Positions 27,578 to 36,204 of a DNA stretch of 64,000 nucleotides are shown here, piece by piece; position 1 is the stretch's first letter; each line of letters opens with the position of its first letter. The stretch is from positions 1-64,000 of the forward strand of contig CAZXLH010000007.1 of NCBI GenBank assembly GCA_964641455.1, given 5' to 3'. A program made the translations under genes and the position numbers. The DNA comes from DTU015 sp964641455. Its GTDB lineage: Bacteria > Bacillota > Sulfobacillia > Fermentithermobacillales > Fermentithermobacillaceae. Below the pieces are notes generated by a model. It did no database searches. It was given only the letters and a program-made list of their open reading frames with translations, and was not told where the DNA came from.

Positions 27578-28372
27578 TTATTTCCCCAGTATGGCATTAC
27601 GCTCATCTTCAGTTAATATTGACAAAATCTCCTTGCCTAAATGCTCCATTGCCTTTTGGGTAAATATCTCTTGCCATATGAACTGGCGTGTAATGAATAC
27701 CACGTGCTTGTTACCTGTCCATATGCAATTATCAGATGTGCCTGTTCCGCCTATGAGCACTTGGGCATTGTCAGAAACCAGTACCAGGCTCTCTTCTGTT
27801 TGTTGGAGTTGGCTTTCTTCAATTGGGTGGCGTATTACCTGGCCAAATTCTACCTCGGCCACGCCTGACAGAATCAGGCGTATTGATATGCCTCTGTGCC
27901 AGGCGTCTTCAAGGTTAGAAAATATTTCCACCAGGGTTTCATCATCAAGAGAAGCCAGAATCTCCTTTTTCGAGGTATCTATCATTTCTCTGGCCCGGGC
28001 GATGATTGAATCGTGGCCCACCAGGTTCCATACCTGTTCAACCGGTGTTTGGGCTTCTGCTTCCGCTAGCAGTTCATGTGCCGTGTCCAGGGCGCCTTCG
28101 TACTTGTGGCGCAAATTATCTAAGAGTTCAGCGACAGGTACCGGTGCATATTTCGTGGTATCGCCCATAGGAAGCGACATAATTGCCCCTTTGTTTGCAA
28201 GCCGTCCCAGGGCTTCGTAAACCATTGAGCGTGGAATTCCTGCATCTTTGCTCACTTGGTAACCTGTTGCAGGGCTATCCTTGAGAAGGGCTAAGTAGGT
28301 TTTGGCCTCGTATTCAGTAAAACCTAATTCCATCATTGCATCTACAGTTGCTTTACTACCGGATAACTCCAT
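27578..28372 (-). CDS. TrmB-family transcriptional regulator
   Basis: An N-terminal winged helix of the TrmB type is clear: LGFTEYEAKTYLALLKDSPA, then GIPRSMVYEALGRLANKGA. A coiled segment and a C-terminal effector domain follow (LASLDDETL and related strands). TrmB proteins often control sugar or central-metabolism genes; the ligand is unknown here. The ATG at 28372 follows GAGG at eight bases and is preferred to a GTG at 28393. A direct repeat of AGTTATTCACC about 90 bp upstream may be its operator. It lies downstream of the cation ATPase's divergent-free end and seems to be a single-gene transcript. Confidence 0.8.
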   Translation of the reverse strand: MELSGSKATVDAMMELGFTEYEAKTYLALLKDSPATGYQVSKDAGIPRSMVYEALGRLANKGAIMSLPMGDTTKYAPVPVAELLDNLRHKYEGALDTAHELLAEAEAQTPVEQVWNLVGHDSIIARAREMIDTSKKEILASLDDETLVEIFSNLEDAWHRGISIRLILSGVAEVEFGQVIRHPIEESQLQQTEESLVLVSDNAQVLIGGTGTSDNCIWTGNKHVVFITRQFIWQEIFTQKAMEHLGKEILSILTEDERNAILGK

Positions 28373-28460
28373 GTTATTCGCCTCGGCATTCACTTAAAGT
28401 TTTTGATCACGCTTCTGAAACAGCGGCCTATGGCATCGATATTTTAGTCAACTACTACTC

Positions 28461-28484
28461 AGTTATTCACCTTAGTTATTCACC
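28461..28484 (-). promoter_or_regulatory. Direct-repeat operator candidate before trmB-type gene
   Basis: AGTTATTCACC occurs twice at 28461-28471 and 28474-28484, a 13-bp period. On the minus strand it reads GGTGAATAACT twice, about 90 bp upstream of the TrmB regulator start. Repeats of this kind often bind the adjacent regulator. Confidence 0.35.
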
Positions 28485-28910
28485 CGGTTTCTCAAATTCT
28501 ATCATTGTCGGTGAATTGGTTGGGTTGATTGCAGGAATTAGCCAGGCCGGTTCCATTGTACAACGTAGCTTGTAATTGAACTACTATGCAGTAAGAGTAT
28601 TACTTAAAGCCAGATGGTGTCAAGGGACGGCCTGATGGGGGTTGGCCGGGTTTGATGCAAATGCAGCAAGAAAGAGATATCATGAAATTGAAACCAAAAT
28701 AAGAACAGAGGTAGAAACGATAGCGGGAATTGGAGGCGGCTCTTGTGAAGTATACCGGTCAAACCGACTATGAACTTGAGGTTTATGCCTTAAACATGTA
28801 TTGTTAAGCCAAATTATCTGTACTTAAGCTCAAGATTGCTTCCATTTCATGAGATACAGGAGTAAACTGGAATAGAAAGCAAATTGCTCCGCAAATTTAG
28901 TTTCTTTTTA
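28485..28910. other. Intergenic region, nothing recognised
   Basis: More than 400 bases between the TrmB regulator and the mgtE leader contain no intact gene, no clear promoter and no repeat that I can support. Confidence 0.4.
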
Positions 28911-28917
28911 AAGAGGT

Positions 28918-29010
28918 AGGTGAGGAAAGTGGATTCCGGTGCGAGTAATGACCCTGGACCTAGGCGGTACATCATTAATAGCGAAGAGGGGTCTGCTTTC
29001 CTGGCCGACT
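28918..29010 (+). ncRNA. Possible structured leader of mgtE
   Basis: AGGTGAGGAAAG opens the element. AGGAAAG (28923-28929) can pair with CTTTCCT (28996-29002), and inside it GACCC (28950-28954) with GGGTC (28989-28993). This gives a closed, nested fold ahead of a magnesium channel gene. It shares AGGTGAGG with the M-box magnesium riboswitch, but the other conserved M-box segments were not found, so the class is open. Confidence 0.3.
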
Positions 29011-29165
29011 GTCTTAGCAGATAATCCCCTTCATTCACTGTTCAGCGCATAGGAGCATTCGCGTAAGTTTCGCACGGTAGATGTATGTAGTTTTTGTCTA
29101 TGTTTTGTTTAGATGGGTTGCTCCGTGAAATAGTTACACAAAATATACGGAAGGGGGCGATTCCC

Positions 29166-30506
29166 TTGGACCAGAGTGTTGTAACTCAGGTGGCCGCAAT
29201 GATTCTTGCCCACAATTGGGCAGCTTTGAGGAACTTACTGTCTGATTGGCGTGCTCCTGATATTGCTGATTTACTTGTGCAACTCGACAAAACAAGCCGG
29301 GTGCTTCTTTTCAGGTGTCTTCCCAGGAAAACGGCGGCTGACGTTTTCTCTGAACTTGAGGGTGAAGACACTGATCTGCTGCTTAGAGAACTTACAGATG
29401 AAGAGACCCGCTTTTTGCTTGCATATATGCGTCCTGACGATAGGACTGAACTTCTCGAGGAACTTCCCGGGCAGGTTACCCAACGACTGTTGAACTTACT
29501 CAGCCCTGAAGACATGAAAGAGGCCAGGAGTCTTCTAGGATATCCTGAAAGAAGCACCGGGCGGCTTATGACCCCTGACTATGTGGCAATTCGCCCGGAT
29601 TGGGCAGTTTCCCGATCTATGGAGCATGTAAGGCAAAGAGGCCGGGACAGTGAGACTATTGACACCATTTATGTGGTTGACCCGGGTTGGAAATTGTTAG
29701 GTGCGGTTTCATTGAGGCAGTTGATTCTGGCCGAGCCAAATCAGACAGTTGACGATATTATGACGTCCCCTGCCATTTCTTTGTCTGCTTTCGATGATCG
29801 GGAAGAAGCGGCTCGAGTGATGGACAAATACGACTTGTCTGTATTGCCTGTGATTGCGTCTGACGGGGTTATGGTGGGCATTGTTACGTCTGACGACATA
29901 TTTGAAGTATCTCAGGAAGAAGCAACTGAGGACTTCCACAAGTCTGCCGCTGTTACTCCGCTAAAGACCGGTTACAAAGAAGCAAGTTTGTGGCTCTTGC
30001 TCAAAAGCAGATTGGGATGGCTTCTTGCCCTTATCGCCGTGGATCTCATAGCTGCTCGGGTGCTGGCAGGGTATGAGAATATGATTGCTACGGTTTTGCC
30101 CCTGGTATTCTTCTTACCGCTTATCATTGGTTGTAGCGGAAACACAGGTTCTCAATCGTCTACTTTGGCAGTTAGGGATTTGGCCTTAGGAGAGGCAGAA
30201 GTTGGAGACTGGCGAAAACTCACATTCAAAGAGATGGGGGTATCTCTGGCTTTGGGTGCAACCATAGCGCTGGTAGTTTGGGGGCCTGCATTTGCTCAAG
30301 GAGGAGCCGGGGTGGGGGCGGTGGTTGCCCTTAGCGCTGTTCTTGTTGTAACAGTGGGTGGCATGGTAGGAATGGTTACTCCGTTCCTGCTAAGTAAACT
30401 GGGATTTGACCCTGCCACTTCGAGCTCACCCCTTATTACATCAATAGCCGATATTTTAGGCGTTATGATCTATTTTTCTTTGGCCAGCCGATTTTTGAAA
30501 CTGTAG
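29166..30506 (+). CDS. mgtE: MgtE-type magnesium channel (first copy)
   Basis: MgtE is a dimeric Mg2+ channel gated by its cytoplasmic N and CBS domains. The N domain shows ELTDEETRFLLAYMRPDDRT. Two CBS domains follow (GAVSLRQLIL and VLPVIASDGVMVGIVTSDD), then five membrane helices with the pore motif CSGNTGSQSSTL. A longer frame begins at 29094, but GGAAGGGGG lies just before the TTG at 29166, which gives the usual N-terminus. A second mgtE follows 180 bp downstream on the same strand. A possible structured leader lies upstream. Confidence 0.9.
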   Translation: MDQSVVTQVAAMILAHNWAALRNLLSDWRAPDIADLLVQLDKTSRVLLFRCLPRKTAADVFSELEGEDTDLLLRELTDEETRFLLAYMRPDDRTELLEELPGQVTQRLLNLLSPEDMKEARSLLGYPERSTGRLMTPDYVAIRPDWAVSRSMEHVRQRGRDSETIDTIYVVDPGWKLLGAVSLRQLILAEPNQTVDDIMTSPAISLSAFDDREEAARVMDKYDLSVLPVIASDGVMVGIVTSDDIFEVSQEEATEDFHKSAAVTPLKTGYKEASLWLLLKSRLGWLLALIAVDLIAARVLAGYENMIATVLPLVFFLPLIIGCSGNTGSQSSTLAVRDLALGEAEVGDWRKLTFKEMGVSLALGATIALVVWGPAFAQGGAGVGAVVALSAVLVVTVGGMVGMVTPFLLSKLGFDPATSSSPLITSIADILGVMIYFSLASRFLKL

Positions 30507-30685
30507 CATTGAGTGTTTACGGTTCACAGAATGGGAGTAGTTGAAGGTATCTGAAACACACAGGCGGTTACCGCGCTTATGCTGGGCATAAACGGCCCCG
30601 GTAAAATAGACAGAATCGCCAACAGGCGGAAATGTTGCTTGAAGTTGCGGCTGAATGGAACACTAAGGGTAGGGAGGGGAGACGA

Positions 30686-32173
30686 ATGGATAACGAGATT
30701 GATGATGAGATGGATGATGAAATGAGAAACAAAGTGAGAAGCCACGGAAACGGCCCTACAGATAATGAAAACCTAAGTGACGTAGATAATCTGAGCAAAA
30801 GCAAAGGGAAGGCCGAACAGGAAGCTATGTTTAATGAAAGTATGGAAATGAAAGTTGTAAAAGATATGATTGGGCATCGCGATTGGGTTTCTCTTCGGAA
30901 GCATGTTGTTAAGTGGCCGATTGCTGAAATAGCAGATTTTCTTTCGGAACTGGATAAGCCTGACAGAGTGCTTTTGTTTCGCGTGCTTCCCAGGTATGTA
31001 GCCACTGAAGTGTTTTCCTACCTTGAGGCTTTTGAGCAAGACGAACTCCTAAAAGAGCTTACTGATGAAGAAACCAGGCACATCATTGCTAACTTGGCGC
31101 CTGATGATCGTACTGAATTGCTTGAAGAACTTCCTGCCCAGATTACAACCAGGCTCTTTGATCTTTTGCGGCCTGAGGACCTTAAAGAAGCAAGGTGGCT
31201 TTTGGGCTACCCGGAAAAAAGCATAGGCCGGCTGATGACGCCTGATTATGTGGCTGTGCTTCCTGATTGGACCGTAGAGCAGGCCTTAATTTACGTTCGG
31301 AAGCGGGGTAAGGACAGCGAGACTGTGAACATGGTTTATGTTAAAGATAATCAGGGAATGTTGCTTGGCGCAGTGTCTCTTCGCCAGCTGGTTCTTGATA
31401 GCCCTGCAACGCTGATAAAGGATATTATGCGGACCTCAACAGTCAGCGTCAAAGCTTTTGACGATCGGTTAAAGGCTGCCGAACTCATGGAACGTTATGG
31501 GCTATGGGTGCTTCCGGTTATTGATTCACAGGGGGCACTTGTAGGAATTGTTACCGGTGATGACGTTTTCGAAGTTGCAAGAGAAGAGACTACTGAGGAT
31601 TTTCACAAAGGTGCCGGTGTTGCGCCAATTAGGGTCAGCCTCAACGACGCCAGCCCCATGCTTCTTTACAAAAACCGTATTGTTTGGCTTTTGGCTTTGG
31701 TTACCGTCTACCTACTTTCAGGGAGAATCATGGCATCTTTTGAAGAGACTATTGCTACGGCGGTATCGTTGGTATTTTTCCTTCCTCTCATAATTGACTG
31801 TGCGGGAAATGCTGGTTCTCAATCGGCAGTACTCATGGTAAGGGCTATTGGCGTAGGTGACGTGACCGCCTCAGACTGGGGAGAGGTTTTAATTAGGGAA
31901 CTGGGGGTTTCTGCCATGCTCGGGGCCATAATGGGCATAACTGTATCAGTGGTAGGCGCTGCTTCAGTAGGCCTTGATGTGGCCGTGGTTGTTGGGCTTA
32001 CGATGCTCATAACCGTTGTAATTACTTGTTTGCTGGGCGCTATGATTCCGTTTTTGCTCAGCAAGATAGGCTGGGACCCTGCTTCTGCAAGTTCGCCTTT
32101 GGTTACATCAATAGCAGATATTTTTGGAGTGCTCATTTATTTTTTCACTGCCAAATGGTACCTAGGCGTATGA
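30686..32173 (+). CDS. mgtE: MgtE-type magnesium channel (second copy)
   Basis: This is a paralogue of the preceding gene with the same domain order: MgtE N domain (LTDEETRHIIANLAPDDRT), two CBS domains (VLPVIDSQGALVGIVTGDD) and five membrane helices with CAGNAGSQSAVL. It carries an extra N-terminal stretch of about 55 residues that is highly charged (MDNEIDDEMDDEM and more) and absent from the first copy. The start is the ATG at 30686 after GGGAGGGGAG. Tandem copies may differ in Mg2+ threshold or ion choice; this is inference. Confidence 0.9.
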   Translation: MDNEIDDEMDDEMRNKVRSHGNGPTDNENLSDVDNLSKSKGKAEQEAMFNESMEMKVVKDMIGHRDWVSLRKHVVKWPIAEIADFLSELDKPDRVLLFRVLPRYVATEVFSYLEAFEQDELLKELTDEETRHIIANLAPDDRTELLEELPAQITTRLFDLLRPEDLKEARWLLGYPEKSIGRLMTPDYVAVLPDWTVEQALIYVRKRGKDSETVNMVYVKDNQGMLLGAVSLRQLVLDSPATLIKDIMRTSTVSVKAFDDRLKAAELMERYGLWVLPVIDSQGALVGIVTGDDVFEVAREETTEDFHKGAGVAPIRVSLNDASPMLLYKNRIVWLLALVTVYLLSGRIMASFEETIATAVSLVFFLPLIIDCAGNAGSQSAVLMVRAIGVGDVTASDWGEVLIRELGVSAMLGAIMGITVSVVGAASVGLDVAVVVGLTMLITVVITCLLGAMIPFLLSKIGWDPASASSPLVTSIADIFGVLIYFFTAKWYLGV

Positions 32174-32616
32174 CGGCAAACAAGGTGGACTGTCTTGGTT
32201 ATAAGGTTTTTCGCACCGATACGATCTTACCCCGATAATGTGGCCAGGCCTTACTTGTACTCTTCTAGCTGCCTTTTGCCATAACTCCAAAATAAAAGGG
32301 CAGGCCGCAGTTGTATCCATACGTTGATTAAATGTCCATATTGGAGTGTCGCCGGCAATTACTGCCCTGGGCCGATTTGATTTTGCATCAGATGTATCAA
32401 TACGCATCAAAACCACTTGTTGCTAATATTGTTAGTTAACCGTATCTATGTTTTGCTTCCAAATAATGAATTACTGATAAGCGGTTTATTATTGCTGCTC
32501 CCGGTGTTTGGCATTGTCCAGTGGATGTGGTTAATGGGAATAGGTTAAGAACCTAGTTCTTTTTCGGCTGGTTCCCGTTGGTTTCTAGGCTATCCAGATA
32601 TTCAGGAGGTGTATTC
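32174..32616. other. Intergenic region before module 1
   Basis: About 440 bases separate mgtE from module 1. A minus-strand frame of 85 codons (32162-32416) reads plausibly in its first half but has no ribosome binding site, so it is not called. AT-rich sequence near 32430-32490 may hold the promoter of the module. Confidence 0.3.
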
Positions 32617-33393
32617 ATGATAGTAGCTGGCAAACAGTTTTCGTTTACGGTATTGCTATTGCTTTTCTTTTTGTTTGGCTACTTTATGACCATAGCCAAA
32701 CGGGGAAAGATACCCCAGATTAGAAGATTACCTGCTTTGGACGCTATTGAAGAAGCTGTAGGCAGGGCTACTGAGATGGGCCGGCCTGTTCATTTCAGCC
32801 CGGGCATTGTGGACCTGACTCACGAAAGATCACCTCAGACTTTAGCCGGTTTATCGGTGCTGTCTTACGTGGCGAAATTATGTGCCGAGTATGATACCGG
32901 GCTTGTAACCACTATTACCAAGCCTGATGTGTATGTAGTGGCTGAGGAAGTTGTAAGACAAAGTTTCATTGCAGAGGGCAAGGCGGAGCGGTTCAAAGCG
33001 GATATGGTGCGCTTTATCGGTGCAGAGCAGTTCGCTTATGCTGCGGCTGCTGTGGGAATCATGTACCGTGAGCAGGTCGCGGCCAACATCATGATAGGGT
33101 CCTGGTTGGCCGAGGCGCTATTGCTTACTGAAGCAGGCGCTCAAACCGGCGGTATTCAGGTGACAGGCTCAGCCACAGTGGCGCAATTGCCGTTTTTGGT
33201 TGTGGCGTCTGACTATTGCCTTATTGGCGAAGAGATATATGCAGCCAGTGCTTACCTTTCAAAAGATCAGGTGCAACTTGCAGTTGTTATGGGCCAGGAT
33301 ATAGCGAAAGTGTTGACCATTGGGATTATTGGGCTGGGTGCTGTATTCCTGATTTTCGGAAGCGATGCAATTGTGAATTTGATCAATAAGTAA
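32617..33393 (+). CDS. Module 1 gene A: DUF6754-like membrane protein
   Basis: A protein of 258 residues with an N-terminal membrane helix (about 8-27), a soluble middle, and C-terminal helices (about 150-175 and 228-250). Conserved phrases shared with the copy at 58356-59135 are LDAIEEAVGRATEMGRPVHF, GSATVAQLPF and SDYCLIGEE.YAA.AYLS. It resembles the DUF6754 family of unknown function. The start is the ATG at 32617 after AGGAGGTG. It is first of four genes A-B-C-D in a row, all membrane-linked. The invariant soluble motifs suggest a catalytic or binding role, but none can be named. Confidence 0.7.
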   Translation: MIVAGKQFSFTVLLLLFFLFGYFMTIAKRGKIPQIRRLPALDAIEEAVGRATEMGRPVHFSPGIVDLTHERSPQTLAGLSVLSYVAKLCAEYDTGLVTTITKPDVYVVAEEVVRQSFIAEGKAERFKADMVRFIGAEQFAYAAAAVGIMYREQVAANIMIGSWLAEALLLTEAGAQTGGIQVTGSATVAQLPFLVVASDYCLIGEEIYAASAYLSKDQVQLAVVMGQDIAKVLTIGIIGLGAVFLIFGSDAIVNLINK

Positions 33394-33480
33394 ACAAAAA
33401 GTAAACAAGTAGCATCCGACAGTTGAAATCTTCCTTTCATCCTATAGGGTTATTCAATAGAAGTGTGGAGGTGAAGTTAT

Positions 33481-34113
33481 TTGAAAAACACACTGCCTGT
33501 GATAATCATGACTGCAATAGCTCTTATTATGATATTGGATTTTTTTGTAGCCGATATTCCATCAATCGAGTGGATTAAGCAATCAGCACTTGTTCTCAGG
33601 TCGTGGGGAATTGTGATTGCAGCCTTTGCCATGGGCCTTGGTGCCGTAAACCTTTTGCGCAGGCATACCGGGGCTATTATGAAAGGTGACCGAGATGCCT
33701 TTTACAGTGTGCTTTTAGTTGGCTCAATGATAGGTATGACATTTATTGGAATCGGGTTCGGGACCAAGAGCCCGGCATATGACTTTATGTTCTCGAATAT
33801 TCTTTCACCTGCCTCAAGCACCATGTATGCTTCGATTGCTTTTTACATTGTTACCGCTGCTTACAGGTCTTTTTCTGCAAGGAATTTAGAGGGGTGGGTT
33901 CTTCTTGTAACTGCGATAATCGTTATGTTAGGTAAGGCGCCTATCGGTAGCGTAATCTCGGAGTTCTTTCCTGTGGCCAGCAACTGGATACAAACTGTGC
34001 CTAATACAGCCGGTATGAGGGCTATTATGATGGGTGCAGCGCTGGGGGTTGTATCCAGTGCAATAAAGATGTTTCTTGGCTTGGACAGAAGTTATTTGGG
34101 CCAGCGGGATTGA
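33481..34113 (+). CDS. Module 1 gene B: polytopic membrane protein
   Basis: The 210-residue protein has about six predicted membrane helices. The copy at 57713-58339 shares SWGIVIAAFAMGLGAVNL-type and STMYASIAFYIVTAAYR-type segments, the PIGSVISEFFPV-type loop, and the LGLDRSYLG end. It starts with TTG at 33481 after GGAGGTGA. No transporter family was recognised; the absence of charged residues within helices suggests a scaffold or pore rather than a carrier. It always lies between A and C in both modules, so the products probably form one complex. Confidence 0.65.
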   Translation: MKNTLPVIIMTAIALIMILDFFVADIPSIEWIKQSALVLRSWGIVIAAFAMGLGAVNLLRRHTGAIMKGDRDAFYSVLLVGSMIGMTFIGIGFGTKSPAYDFMFSNILSPASSTMYASIAFYIVTAAYRSFSARNLEGWVLLVTAIIVMLGKAPIGSVISEFFPVASNWIQTVPNTAGMRAIMMGAALGVVSSAIKMFLGLDRSYLGQRD

Positions 34114-34129
34114 GGGGGGATAGATCATA

Positions 34130-35035
34130 ATGAAAAGTTTGCAATCAATACCAAAGACGTGGATGTACGTGATTTTGCTGGTGGTATTGGCAGGCCCTCT
34201 TTTGAAGCCTATTGGAATACCCATAAGGATTAGCAATGAAACTGAAAATTCGTATAAAGTGATCGATAGCCTGGCCCCTGGTTCAGTTGTTGTATTCGGG
34301 TTTGATTACACTCCCGGTAATGCAGCTGAGATGGAACCGCAGGCTCTGGCAGTTTTGAAGCATCTTCTTACCAAGGACGTTAAGGTGATTGGGATTTCAT
34401 TTTTGGCTCAGGGGCCTATGTTGGCTGAAAAAGCTCTTGCAATTACAGGTTGGTCTGATAGGGAATATGGAGTGGATTACGTAAACTTGGGTTATAGGGC
34501 CGGAGGCCAGGGGGCAGTAGCGGCTTTCGCTGCAGATGTTGTTGGCACATTCAATACTGACTATTCCGGGAATCCCAGTTCGTCTCTTCCAATTATGAAA
34601 GGGATCAAAACCGCAGGCGACGTAGACATGATAATTACCATAGCGCCTGGGACACCTGGGCCTGAAGACTATGTACGCCAGGTGTACAGCACGTACAAGA
34701 CTCGTTTGGTCTGCGGCGTACCGGCGGTTGCCATTACTCAGGTGGCGCCGTATGTTCAAGCCCGGCAGGTAGAAGGTATATTAGGTGGCCTTCCAGGCGC
34801 TGCCGAGTACGAACTTCTCATGAACCAGCCCGGTAAGGCAGTAGCCGCCATGGATGCGCAGTCCTTGGCGCATCTGCTTATCATAGTTCTTATCATATTA
34901 AGAAATATTCCCAATATCGCTGATGTTATCGGTGCGAAGCCGGTTTCGGCAGGAACTTTGTCTGAAGCCAGGTTAGAAGCCAGGTTAGAGGCCCTAGGGG
35001 ATGCCGGAGATGCCATAGGAAAGGGAGTGCATTAG
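34130..35035 (+). CDS. Module 1 gene C: anchored protein with nucleotide-fold-like domain
   Basis: N-terminal membrane helix (about 10-27), then a globular domain with alternating hydrophobic strands and helices (GSVVVFGFDYTPGNAAEMEP, VKVIGISFLAQGP, DMIITIAPGTPGPEDY), and a C-terminal helix (LAHLLIIVLIILRNI). The copy at 56868-57698 keeps EYGVDYVNLGY, the N-SSLP-M-GI stretch, APGTPG/SSGTPG and AMDAQS. The strand-turn pattern recalls an alpha/beta fold. A repeated end (ARLEARLEAL) occurs only in this copy. Start ATG 34130 after GAGGGGG. Function unknown. Confidence 0.65.
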   Translation: MKSLQSIPKTWMYVILLVVLAGPLLKPIGIPIRISNETENSYKVIDSLAPGSVVVFGFDYTPGNAAEMEPQALAVLKHLLTKDVKVIGISFLAQGPMLAEKALAITGWSDREYGVDYVNLGYRAGGQGAVAAFAADVVGTFNTDYSGNPSSSLPIMKGIKTAGDVDMIITIAPGTPGPEDYVRQVYSTYKTRLVCGVPAVAITQVAPYVQARQVEGILGGLPGAAEYELLMNQPGKAVAAMDAQSLAHLLIIVLIILRNIPNIADVIGAKPVSAGTLSEARLEARLEALGDAGDAIGKGVH

Positions 35036-35629
35036 ATGAGCCTTAGTACTGGCACCTGGATAGCAGGTTTGGTTACCATAGCCATACTGAGTCTTGTGTG
35101 GAAAGAGAACCCCTTTTATCGTTCAGCAGAGCACTTATACGTGGGTGTAAGTGCAGGGCATGCCGTGGTCATGGCATATGGCAATATAAGGGATACAGCG
35201 GTTAAGCCAATTCAAGAAGGTAAATCTATGTGGATCGTTCCATTGGTACTAGGTGTGCTTCTTTACACAAGGTATTTCAGAAAAATATCCTGGCTTGCCA
35301 GGTATCCTGTCTCAGTGCTTGTAGGCATTGGAACAGGGGTTGCAGTTCGGGGAGCTATACACGGCGATTTTACCCAGCAAGTTGCGGCCACTATCAAAGT
35401 AGCCGGTGTAAACGATATTCTACTGATGCTATTTGTGGTTGCCTCTTTGAGTTACTTTTTCTTTTCCAGGGAATTGAGGGGGCCTATGAGTATGTTGCCG
35501 AAATCAGGACGTTTGGTCTTAATGGTAGCTTTTGGCGCTGCATTTGGTACAACGGTAATGGGTAGAATGGCGCTGCTTATAGGGCGAATCCAGTTTGTGC
35601 TGGGAGATTGGCTGGGGATCATGAAGTAG
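35036..35629 (+). CDS. Module 1 gene D: polytopic membrane protein
   Basis: The 197-residue protein has about six membrane helices. Shared with 56263-56868 are YVGVSAGHA, NIRD, PLVLGVLLYTRYFRK, LVGIGTGVAVRG, LSYFFFSRELRG and the end AFGTTVMGRMALLIGRIQF. These blocks are among the best conserved in the module. It starts directly after the gene C stop, so translation is coupled. The stop codon lies in an 18-bp tandem repeat. Function unknown; its place as last gene of both modules is strict. Confidence 0.65.
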   Translation: MSLSTGTWIAGLVTIAILSLVWKENPFYRSAEHLYVGVSAGHAVVMAYGNIRDTAVKPIQEGKSMWIVPLVLGVLLYTRYFRKISWLARYPVSVLVGIGTGVAVRGAIHGDFTQQVAATIKVAGVNDILLMLFVVASLSYFFFSRELRGPMSMLPKSGRLVLMVAFGAAFGTTVMGRMALLIGRIQFVLGDWLGIMK

Positions 35630-35674
35630 TTAGCGGCTATGAAGTAGGTGGCGGTTATGAAGTAGCTGCCGACA
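35621..35674 (+). repeat. Three 18-bp repeats at the stop of gene D
   Basis: ATGAAGTAG occurs at 35621, 35639 and 35657, each within an 18-bp unit ending in related GC-rich text. The first TAG is the stop codon of gene D. It looks like a local slippage duplication. Confidence 0.6.
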
Positions 35675-36204
35675 TGATTGACTGGCGATTGATTATACGA
35701 TTGTTCTGATAAGACTTGATTTCCATATGGGAAGGCCGGTTCCTATGTGCGGAGCCGGCCAAACCTCTTGACTTCCGATTTGTGGCGCTTCTCACCCGCT
35801 TATTTTTGCTCCCTACTTGTATTGTTGGTGTGGCAGCACGCCAAGCAGCGGTTAAGCAGTAGTTTTATGATACGGGTATCTGAATTGATACAGCTTTGCG
35901 GCTAACCTGTATAGAAAATACACAGTTTTCCGTTGAACCAGTAAAAAATGACATAGCTTTGAGCCTGGCCTCTACCTTTGCTTTGCATTTCCTCCGGTTG
36001 AAAGGAAAAATCATGATTGTCAGCGAATAGAAAGTTGAAGTTTCTATTAAAGCGGTATTCCGAAGTTTCTTCACAGTAATGGTCACAAATAAAGGAGCCC
36101 ACATGAATATGATCTTGGAGTATATCCCAGCGTGCTTGTGTGTAATTGGGTTTTTGTTCGCGAAGCAGGATCATGTTGAATGTTGACGGGGGAGGAGATG
36201 CAGA
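35675..36204. other. Intergenic region before the M16 peptidase
   Basis: About 530 bases. No supported gene. A possible hairpin (GGCCGG...CCGGCC) lies near 35733-35760 and could end the module 1 transcript. The rest is AT-rich. Confidence 0.35.

Noticed and set aside
28918..29010. M-box (ykoK) magnesium riboswitch
   Set aside because: Only AGGTGAGG matches; the conserved internal segments of the M-box were not found. Kept only as an unnamed structured leader.
32162..32416. 85-codon minus-strand gene after mgtE
   Set aside because: No ribosome binding site, overlaps the end of mgtE and shows no recognisable family; too weak to call.
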